A DNA stretch of 64,000 bases from JALOAT01 sp041685115 (GTDB lineage Bacteria > Pseudomonadota > Gammaproteobacteria > Thiohalomonadales > Thiohalomonadaceae), in NCBI GenBank assembly GCA_041685115.1, contig JAWLGK010000016.1, positions 24,100-88,099 on the forward strand, given 5' to 3'. The notes beneath the pieces are model-generated. The model had not been told where the DNA came from. It was given only the letters and a program-made list of their open reading frames with translations, and did no database searches. Positions 57,915 to 64,000 of the stretch are shown here, piece by piece. Numbering within the stretch: the stretch's first letter is position 1; every line of letters starts with the position of its first letter. Made by a program: the position numbers and the translations under genes.

Positions 57915-58985
57915 ATGGCCCTGCCGCTCGCTTCCCCGCCTCGTCGTGTGTGCCTGCTGCGCCTGTCGGCCGTGGGCGACGTGAGCCATGCATTGCCGCT
58001 GGTCCGCACGCTACAGGCTGCCTGGCCGGAAACCGCCCTCACCTGGATCATCGGCCGCGCCGAGCACACGCTGGTGGGCGATATACCGGGCGTGGAATTT
58101 ATCATCTTCGACAAGGCGCGGCGATGGCGCGCCTATGCGGACCTGGCGCGCGGCTTGCGTGGCCGTCGGTTTGATGTGTTGCTGCACATGCAGCATTCGC
58201 TGCGCGCCAGCCTCGCCAGCCTGCTGGTGCGCGCCGACGTGCGCCTCGGTTTCGATCGCGCCCGCGCCAAGGACCTGCAATGGCTGTTCACCAATGCGCG
58301 CATCGCCCCTCACCCCAACCAGCATGTGGTCGACAGCTTCCTCGGTTTCGCCGAGGCCCTCGGCATCCATGAACGCGTGCTGCGCTGGGACATTCCCATC
58401 CCCGAGGCCGCCCACCGTTTCGCCGACGAGCACCTGCCGCCGGGCGTCCCGATCCTGGTGGTGAGCCCGTGTTCGAGCATGGCCTACCGCAACTGGGTGG
58501 CGGAGCGCTATGCGGCGGTCGCCGACCACGCCGTGGCGCGCGGCATGCGCGTGGTGCTCAGCGGCGGGAGAAGCGCGCTGGAGCGCGAGTATGGTGAGGC
58601 GATCACGCGCCACATGCACAGTGCGCCCGTGAATCTCATCGGCCGCACCTCGCTCAAGGAGCTCATGGCCGTGCTCGCGCGCGCCACGGTGGTGCTCGCC
58701 CCCGATTCCGGACCGGCGCACCTGGCCACGGCGGTGGGCGTGCCGGTCATCGGCTTGTACGCCACGACCAATCCGGCACGCGCGCGGCCCTACCTGAGTG
58801 AGCGCTGGGTGATCAGCCGCTACGAAGAGGCCGTACTCGCCAAGTACGGCAAACCCGTCGATCAACTGCCGTTCGGCATTCGCGTGCGCGACGCGGGCAC
58901 CATGGAACGCATCTCGGTCGCCGAGGTGAACGCCATGCTCGATCGCGTTCTCGCACAGCACCACAGAACGACAAAAACGCTATGA
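57915..58985 (+). CDS. Glycosyltransferase family 9 (heptosyltransferase-like)
   Basis: 356 residues with the GT9 plan: VCLLRLSAVGDVSHALPLVRTLQ at the N-terminus, ALTWIIGRAEHTLVGDIPGVEF, a central acceptor domain, and LVVSPCSSMAYRNW, LIGRTSLKELMAVLARA, VLAPDSGPAHLATAVGVPVIGLY. Such enzymes add ADP-heptose to the inner core. Assignment to WaaC or another heptosyltransferase is likely by context (waaA, kdkA) but not certain. Its stop overlaps the next start by ATGA. The promoter must lie within kdkA or further back. Confidence 0.88.
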   Translation: MALPLASPPRRVCLLRLSAVGDVSHALPLVRTLQAAWPETALTWIIGRAEHTLVGDIPGVEFIIFDKARRWRAYADLARGLRGRRFDVLLHMQHSLRASLASLLVRADVRLGFDRARAKDLQWLFTNARIAPHPNQHVVDSFLGFAEALGIHERVLRWDIPIPEAAHRFADEHLPPGVPILVVSPCSSMAYRNWVAERYAAVADHAVARGMRVVLSGGRSALEREYGEAITRHMHSAPVNLIGRTSLKELMAVLARATVVLAPDSGPAHLATAVGVPVIGLYATTNPARARPYLSERWVISRYEEAVLAKYGKPVDQLPFGIRVRDAGTMERISVAEVNAMLDRVLAQHHRTTKTL

Positions 58986-60877
58986 AAGTCTTCACTGTCT
59001 TTTTCCGGCTGCTCGCCCTCCTGCTGCTGGTCGCGCTCGCCGAAAAGCTGATCTTCGCCGCGTACCACACCCAGGTCAGCGGGAGCCTCGCCTACGCCGA
59101 CCTCACCCACGCGCTGCTGTTCGGACTGCGGTTCGATCTGGCGACGGCGGCGGTGTTCGCCGCCGTTACCCTCGCCGTTGCCTGGTTGCTGGCGCGCGTA
59201 TTCCGCGTAGGTCTGAGTAACGGGGCTCGCACAGTCGGCTACCTCGCCGTAACCACGCTGGTGTTCATTCACGGCGCCGATTTGCTGTATTTCGATGAAA
59301 CCGGCCGGCACATGGGCTACGAGCTCAAAGAGGCGTACAACTCCGGGCTCGAGCTGGTGACGGCGGCGGCGCTGAGCTATGCCCGGCCGGTGCTGCTCCA
59401 GCTGTCCCTATTGGGGGCGGCGCTGTGGCTGATGCGGCGGCTGCTGCCCGCGGAGACGGCGCCTGGCCGCCTCATGTTCACCAGCAGAAAATCGCTCGGG
59501 CAGCGGCTGCTGCCTGAACTGAAGATCGTCGCGCTGCTACCGCTGTTCGTCCTCATGGTGCGCGGCGGCCTTCAGCCCGTGCCGCTCGAACCCCTGCATG
59601 CCCAGGCGCTCGGCGATCACCACAAGGCGACCCTCGCGCTCAACGGGGCCTACAACGCGGTATTTTCCTCGCTGAAGCCCTACACCCTCGAACCGGTGCT
59701 TCCGGACACGCCGAGCGAGGCCGATTACGCGCTCGCCCGCTCGCTGCTGACGCCGCACGCGCCGGTCGTTCCGACCCCCGCGCGCAACGTGGTGTTCGTG
59801 TTGCTGGAGGGCTGGTCGGCGAGCCACATGGCCTCCTATGGCGGGCCCCACGACGTCACGCCCCGTTTCGACGCCCTGCGCGCGAAGTCCCTCACCACCC
59901 GCGACATGCTGGCCGGGGGACGACGCACCACAGAAGGTATGTTCGCCGCCTTCTGCTCGGCGCAGAATCCGCTCGGCGCCACCGTGGCCCAGACGCAGCT
60001 GCAGAACTTCCGCTACGACTGCCTGCCGAAACGCTTGCGTGAGCAGGGCTACCACACGGCGTTCTTCCAGGGCACCTCCGCCAACACCAGCGGCACCGGC
60101 GTGTTCGCGCAGCTGCTCGGTTTTGAACACAGCTACGGCAAGGAGCATGTGAGCGAGTACCGCTTGCCGAAAAACAGCTGGGGCCTGCACGACCCGGACA
60201 TCTACCGCTTCATGCTCGAAAAAATGGCAGGCATGCCGCAGCCCTTCGTGGTCGGCGTCAACACCAACAGCACCCACGACCAGCAGCTTCCCGATGGAGT
60301 CCCCGCGCCGTTCGCGGACAGCTACGACAACGTCCTGCGCTTTGCCGACGCGGCGTTCGGGGATTTCGTGACCGAACTCTTTGAACGCTTCCCGAACACC
60401 CTGCTCGTCGCCCTGGCCGATCACACCGGGCGCACCGAGGGGCCGGCCATCAACGGCTACCGGATCCCGTTCCTCGTGCATGCGCCTGATCTCGCACCGG
60501 CGCACCTCGACGTCACCGCCAGCCAGCGGGACGTGGCGCCCACCGTGCTCGCCCTGCTCGGCATCGCGCCCGCCGATTGGTTTACCGGCCACGTACTCAC
60601 GGCAGGCACCGACGGCCACGCGGCCGATTACTACGCCGCGGGCCTGCTGGGCTGGGTGGAAGGGCAGGACGGCATCGAGTTTCCCATCCGTCAGCCTGAA
60701 CAACTGCGCTGCTTCGACGCCGCGGGCCTTGCCCCCACGGTATGCGCCCCCGACGCGGCGGCCCGGCGCGACCGCGCCCTCGCCTTCACCCGCGTGGCGC
60801 AGCATGCCCTTTTCGGCGGCAATCTCGCGGAGCTGGCGCGGCTTCGTGGCGCTGCGGTGAACCTCACCGCACCCTGA
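58982..60877 (+). CDS. LTA-synthase-like sulfatase-family membrane protein
   Basis: 631 residues. Five hydrophobic helices in the first about 200 residues (for example LLALLLLVALAEKLIFAAY, LATAAVFAAVTLAVAWLLA) precede a large periplasmic alkaline-phosphatase/sulfatase domain. It has NVVFVLLEGWSASHMASYGG with metal-binding Glu, GGRRTTEGMFAAFCS with the expected catalytic Thr, NTNSTHDQ, and VALADHTGRTEG. The family transfers phosphoglycerol or phosphoethanolamine to lipid or glycan. In this Gram-negative context a phospho-decoration of the LPS core or glucan is more likely than teichoic acid. It overlaps the GT9 gene by ATGA. Confidence 0.85.
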   Translation: MKVFTVFFRLLALLLLVALAEKLIFAAYHTQVSGSLAYADLTHALLFGLRFDLATAAVFAAVTLAVAWLLARVFRVGLSNGARTVGYLAVTTLVFIHGADLLYFDETGRHMGYELKEAYNSGLELVTAAALSYARPVLLQLSLLGAALWLMRRLLPAETAPGRLMFTSRKSLGQRLLPELKIVALLPLFVLMVRGGLQPVPLEPLHAQALGDHHKATLALNGAYNAVFSSLKPYTLEPVLPDTPSEADYALARSLLTPHAPVVPTPARNVVFVLLEGWSASHMASYGGPHDVTPRFDALRAKSLTTRDMLAGGRRTTEGMFAAFCSAQNPLGATVAQTQLQNFRYDCLPKRLREQGYHTAFFQGTSANTSGTGVFAQLLGFEHSYGKEHVSEYRLPKNSWGLHDPDIYRFMLEKMAGMPQPFVVGVNTNSTHDQQLPDGVPAPFADSYDNVLRFADAAFGDFVTELFERFPNTLLVALADHTGRTEGPAINGYRIPFLVHAPDLAPAHLDVTASQRDVAPTVLALLGIAPADWFTGHVLTAGTDGHAADYYAAGLLGWVEGQDGIEFPIRQPEQLRCFDAAGLAPTVCAPDAAARRDRALAFTRVAQHALFGGNLAELARLRGAAVNLTAP

Positions 60878-60936
60878 CACGCCATCCCCGGATTCCGCTG
60901 CGCTTCATCGCTACGGGAGCTACGCGCGAGGACCGT

Positions 60937-61025
60937 CATCCCGACCCGCGCCACTGGACCCCGGCTTTCGCCGGGGTGACGGAGGGAGGGAGATCATGCG
61001 CCATCGTCATTCCGGCGAAGGCCCA
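60937..61025. repeat. Dispersed repeat family C, further copies
   Basis: GTCATCCCGACCCGCGCCAC, TGGACCCCGGCTTTCGCC..GGGGTGACGG, and CGTCATTCCGGCGAAGGCC. The first two match the block at 57070-57130. The 679-base gap 60878-61556 contains this, a family D copy, the family B pair and the ugd promoter, and no gene that I can support. Confidence 0.8.
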
Positions 61026-61287
61026 AACTGTCCGGAATAAACCAGGGTGAGAGAAGAAGGAGCGTTGCAGGACAAGGCTGAACGGGTCAGGATCCTGAGC
61101 GCCAACGCATCAACCGAGTCCTTGCGACGTGTGCAGAGTAGCTGCACCCCTGCGCCTTTGCCCCCCTGCGTTACGCGCCCGGAAACGAACCTCCCGCTCC
61201 GACGTACGTTTTCCTGCCTTTCCAGCGGAGCCATCGCAAGCCGAACCCCTCCCACAACGGCATCAAGAACCGCCGTTATCGGAACAG

Positions 61288-61357
61288 ATTCGCCGACAGT
61301 GTCGGCTCCTACAACACATCGAGAACCACCCGTAGCAGCCCACACCGTGGGCGAATG
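61288..61357. repeat. Family B palindrome pair
   Basis: ATTCGCCGACAGTGTCGGC..CTCCTAC and GTAGCAGCCCACACCG..GGGCGAATG. Confidence 0.88.
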
Positions 61358-61493
61358 TCTTTCGAACCACCGCTCACCAGCCTGGCGTGGTCGCATGCCC
61401 GTTCCGGACAGTAGTGGGCGAAAGCCGGAATCCATGCCCCGGCCCGATGTGGCACGTCGGCGATATTGTCGAATGGCAGCACATATTTAGCGC

Positions 61494-61522
61494 CTGACTT
61501 GACACTTGCCTGGCGATATAAT
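61494..61522 (+). promoter_or_regulatory. Putative sigma-70 promoter of ugd
   Basis: A consensus TATAAT -10 at 61517-61522 with CTGACT at 61494-61499 as a -35 at 17 bases. A TTGACA at 61499-61504 is nearer consensus, but its 12-base spacer is too short. The ugd start follows 35 bases later. Confidence 0.6.
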
Positions 61523-61556
61523 CCCGCCGTTTAGCCCACTGAATAAGGGATTCCAA

Positions 61557-62891
61557 ATGCATATCGTGGTTGTCGGCACCGGTTACGTCGGCCTCGTGAC
61601 CGGCACGTGCTTTGCCGAGATGGGCAATACCGTCACGTGCGTGGACGTGGACAAGGGCAAGATCGACCGCCTGAAGCAGGGCCTGCTGCCCATCTACGAA
61701 CCGGGCCTCGATACGCTCGTCGAGCAAAACTACGCCGAGGGCCGCCTGCACTTCACCACTTCACTACCCGAGGCCATGCTGGACGCCGATGTGTATTTCA
61801 TCGCCGTGGGCACCCCGCCCGGCGAAGACGGTTCGGCAGATTTGCAATACGTGCTGGCCGTTGCCCGTGAAATTGGCCAGAACATGCGCCATCCCTACAG
61901 CGTGGTGGTGGACAAATCCACGGTGCCCGTCGGCACCGCCGACAAAGTCACGGCGGCCATTCAGGAGGAACTCGACAAGCGCGGCGTGAGCCACGAATTC
62001 AGCGTGGTGAGCAACCCTGAATTCCTGAAAGAAGGCGCCGCCATCGACGACTTCATGCATCCGGACCGTGTGGTGGTCGGCTCCGAAGACGAACGGGCGA
62101 CGCGCATCATGCGTGAACTCTATGCGCCGTTCACGCGTAATCACGAATGCACAGTGGTGATGGGCGTGCGCGACGCGGAAATGACCAAGTACGCGGCCAA
62201 CGCCATGCTCGCCACCAAGATCTCCTTCATGAACGAGATTGCGAACCTGTGCGAAGTGCTGGGCGTGGACGTGGAGAACGTGCGCAAGGGCATCGGTTCC
62301 GACACCCGCATCGGCTATCACTTCATCTATCCGGGCTGCGGATACGGCGGCTCCTGCTTCCCCAAGGACGTGAAGGCACTGGTGCACACGGCCGAGCAGA
62401 ATGATTTCGAGCCCTGGTTGTTGCGCGCTGTCGAGCAGCGCAACGACACCCAAAAGTTCCGCTTGTCGCAAAAGGTCACGGACCGGTTCGGGGGAGATCT
62501 GCGCGGCAAGACCTTCGCGCTGTGGGGTCTCGCCTTCAAACCCGGTACCGACGACATGCGCGAAGCACCGTCCAAAGTGTTCCTGAGCGAAGTCATCGCC
62601 GCGGGCGCCAAGGTCGTGGCCTACGACCCGGTGGCTGCGGAAGTCGCCGAGCGGGAACTGCCGCGCGAGTGGTTCACCAACGGCACACTCACGCTGGTCG
62701 AACATCAGTACGACACGCTGAACGACGCCGATGCACTGGTCCTGGTCACCGAATGGATGCCTTTCCGCAACCCGGACTTTGCGCAGATAAAGGCGCGACT
62801 GAAGACACCCATCATCTTCGATGGTCGAAACCAATACGATCCCGCGGCGCTGAAGGCCCTCGGCTTCGAATACCAGGGCATTGGGAGGTAA
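61557..62891 (+). CDS. ugd: UDP-glucose 6-dehydrogenase
   Basis: Oxidises UDP-glucose twice with NAD+ to UDP-glucuronate. 444 residues: NAD fold VGTGYVGLVTGTCF at 6-19, YEPGLDTLV, VGTPPGEDGSADLQYV, NPEFLKEGAAIDDFMHPDR, and the catalytic GCGYGGSCFPKD with Cys267. It is followed after 4 bases by the UDP-glucuronate decarboxylase gene, so both should be co-transcribed from the promoter at 61494. Confidence 0.97.
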   Translation: MHIVVVGTGYVGLVTGTCFAEMGNTVTCVDVDKGKIDRLKQGLLPIYEPGLDTLVEQNYAEGRLHFTTSLPEAMLDADVYFIAVGTPPGEDGSADLQYVLAVAREIGQNMRHPYSVVVDKSTVPVGTADKVTAAIQEELDKRGVSHEFSVVSNPEFLKEGAAIDDFMHPDRVVVGSEDERATRIMRELYAPFTRNHECTVVMGVRDAEMTKYAANAMLATKISFMNEIANLCEVLGVDVENVRKGIGSDTRIGYHFIYPGCGYGGSCFPKDVKALVHTAEQNDFEPWLLRAVEQRNDTQKFRLSQKVTDRFGGDLRGKTFALWGLAFKPGTDDMREAPSKVFLSEVIAAGAKVVAYDPVAAEVAERELPREWFTNGTLTLVEHQYDTLNDADALVLVTEWMPFRNPDFAQIKARLKTPIIFDGRNQYDPAALKALGFEYQGIGR

Positions 62892-62895
62892 TCAC

Positions 62896-63858
62896 ATGCG
62901 TGGTGGCGGCATTCGTAAACGTGTCATGGTCACCGGCGGCGCCGGCTTTCTCGGCTCACACCTGTGCGAGCGGCTGCTGGCCGATGGCCACGAGGTGCTG
63001 TGCGTCGACAACTTTTTCACCGGCACCAAGGACAACATCGCCCACCTCATGGGCAACCCGCACTTCGAGGCGATGCGCCATGACGTGAGTTTTCCGCTGT
63101 ACGTCGAGATCGACGAGATCTACAACCTGGCCTGCCCCGCCTCACCCGTGCACTACCAGTTCGATCCCGTGCAGACCACCAAGACCTCGGTGCTCGGCGC
63201 CATCAACGTGCTGGGCCTGGCCAAGCGCACCAAGGCCAAGGTCTTCCAGGCCTCCACCAGCGAGGTCTACGGCGATCCCCTCGTGCATCCGCAGACGGAA
63301 GACTACTGGGGGCACGTGAACCCCATCGGCATCCGCTCCTGTTACGACGAAGGCAAACGCTGCGCCGAGACCCTGTTCTTCGACTATCACCGCCAACACA
63401 AGCTGCGGATCAAGGTTGCGCGCATCTTCAACACCTACGGTCCGCGCATGCATCCCAACGACGGGCGGGTCGTGTCCAACTTCATCGTGCAGGCACTGCA
63501 GGGCGAGCCGATCACCATTTACGGCGATGGCAGTCAGACACGGAGCTTCTGCTACGTGGACGATCTGATTGAGGGGTTCGTACGGCTGATGGACTCACCG
63601 GATGACGTCACGGGCCCCATGAATATGGGCAATCCGGGAGAGTTCAGCATTCTCGAACTTGCTGAAAAGGTGCTCGCCCTCACCGGCTCGCGATCACCCA
63701 TCGTACGCAAGCCCCTGCCTCACGATGACCCGAAACAGCGCCAGCCGGACATTTCACTCGCTAAGTCGAAGCTTGGTTGGGTACCACAGATGGTGCTCGA
63801 GCAAGGGTTACTCAAGACAATTGAGTACTTCGAGCCATTGATCACGCGAAATAGGTAA
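62896..63858 (+). CDS. uxs: UDP-glucuronate decarboxylase (UDP-xylose synthase)
   Basis: Converts UDP-glucuronate to UDP-xylose in an SDR fold. 320 residues: NAD motif VTGGAGFLGSHLCERLL at 12-28, YNLACPASPVHYQ, STSEVYGDPLVHPQ, the catalytic Tyr150/Lys154 (CYDEGKR), FNTYGPRMHPNDGRVVSNF, and FCYVDDLIEG. These blocks are specific for the UXS group rather than general epimerases. Together with ugd it makes UDP-xylose, probably for lipopolysaccharide or exopolysaccharide. The ATG at 62896 has a GGGAGGT site; an upstream TTG is rejected. Confidence 0.93.
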   Translation: MRGGGIRKRVMVTGGAGFLGSHLCERLLADGHEVLCVDNFFTGTKDNIAHLMGNPHFEAMRHDVSFPLYVEIDEIYNLACPASPVHYQFDPVQTTKTSVLGAINVLGLAKRTKAKVFQASTSEVYGDPLVHPQTEDYWGHVNPIGIRSCYDEGKRCAETLFFDYHRQHKLRIKVARIFNTYGPRMHPNDGRVVSNFIVQALQGEPITIYGDGSQTRSFCYVDDLIEGFVRLMDSPDDVTGPMNMGNPGEFSILELAEKVLALTGSRSPIVRKPLPHDDPKQRQPDISLAKSKLGWVPQMVLEQGLLKTIEYFEPLITRNR

Positions 63859-63919
63859 ACAGCTGACTACAGGTCTCGTTCACCCCACTGCGTCCGGCAC
63901 GCCTTAAACACCCCCTCAT

Positions 63920-64000
63920 TTACGCCCCAGAAAACACGGCCGCCAGCGCTGCCTGCTCGCGAACTGCTTTGTTGAAGCCGACCATCAGCAGCTGCAGGTC
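63920..64000 (-). CDS. C-terminal end of an unidentified protein (partial)
   Basis: On the minus strand the last 81 bases read open as DLQLLMVGFNKAVREQAA then LAAVFSGA and a TAA stop at 63920-63922. It ends 61 bases from uxs, tail to tail, as expected for a real convergent gene entering from the right. No family recognised. Confidence 0.5.
   Translation of the reverse strand, partial: DLQLLMVGFNKAVREQAALAAVFSGA

Noticed and set aside
58982..60877. A true lipoteichoic acid synthase
   Set aside because: The genomic context is Gram-negative LPS synthesis; the fold is shared by several phospho-transferases.
61499..61504. TTGACA as the -35 of ugd
   Set aside because: Its spacer to the perfect TATAAT is only 12 bases; CTGACT at 17 bases is more plausible.

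Overview
The window is G+C-rich chromosomal DNA from a Gram-negative bacterium, most likely a gammaproteobacterium. The evidence is a RecBCD enzyme, an E. coli-type GshA, lipid A and Kdo genes (lpxL-type, waaA, kdkA), TolC, ThiC behind a TPP riboswitch, UPF0149 and YchJ proteins, NnrS and several DEAD-box helicases. A cytosolic group 3b [NiFe]-hydrogenase points loosely to the sulfur-oxidising or Chromatiales-like gammaproteobacteria; that placement is inference. I see no rRNA, phage, integrase, transposase gene or CRISPR array.

Layout. 1-2.3 kb: tRNA-Asp with promoter and terminator, then gshA (-). 2.3-6.8 kb: NERD-like membrane protein (-), an unknown protein (+), a methyl-accepting chemotaxis protein (-) and upstream of it a protein with four exact 25-residue repeats. 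7.1-15.7 kb: a tightly coupled recC-recB-recD operon (-). 15.8-16.6 kb: a 134-bp tandem palindromic repeat array. 16.7-20.8 kb: hydB-hydG-hydD-hydA (-). 20.8-21.8 kb: a non-coding element bounded by hairpins. 21.8-30.4 kb: arfB, a DUF938 methyltransferase, a radical SAM protein (+), an SPOR lipoprotein, a rhodanese, a DEAD-box helicase, UPF0149 and a WHy-domain lipoprotein. 30.5-34.3 kb (+): TauE/SafE, a degenerate HAD protein, NYN-LOTUS and DUF72. 34.4-45.5 kb: NnrS, pseudouridine synthase, DUF2892, hydrolase, uppP, a 268-bp MITE-like element, rhlE, an AsmA-like protein, ychJ, DUF4126, YqaA, a broken GGDEF gene and a YihY/BrkB protein. 45.7 kb: a c-di-GMP-I riboswitch and terminator with no gene behind it. 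45.9-52.7 kb: a second rhlE-type helicase, a 95-bp repeat array, an HNH protein, thiC with TPP riboswitch, an isoaspartate methyltransferase-like gene and tolC. 52.7-53.6 kb: five copies of a 168-bp repeat. 53.6-64 kb: isochorismatase, hemerythrin, then an envelope cluster (lpxL-like, waaA, kdkA, GT9, LTA-synthase-like) and ugd-uxs for UDP-glucuronate and UDP-xylose.

Coherent groups are double-strand-break repair (recCBD), H2 metabolism linked to NAD(P)H (hydBGDA), and inner-core lipopolysaccharide and sugar-nucleotide synthesis at the right end. TolC and UppP also serve the envelope. Several genes are joined by ATGA or TGATG overlaps.

The most unusual property is the density of non-coding palindromic repeats. 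At least six families occur. Three of them form BIME-like tandem arrays (134 x ~4, 95 x ~5, 168 x 5 bp). One family supplies the TAG stop codon of two genes and lies inside the 3' end of a third. No REP-associated transposase is present in the window. The best candidates for follow-up are the geneless c-di-GMP riboswitch, the arrays and their stop-codon junctions, the nested inverted-repeat element, the HAD protein lacking its nucleophile, and the 25-residue-repeat protein beside the chemoreceptor.
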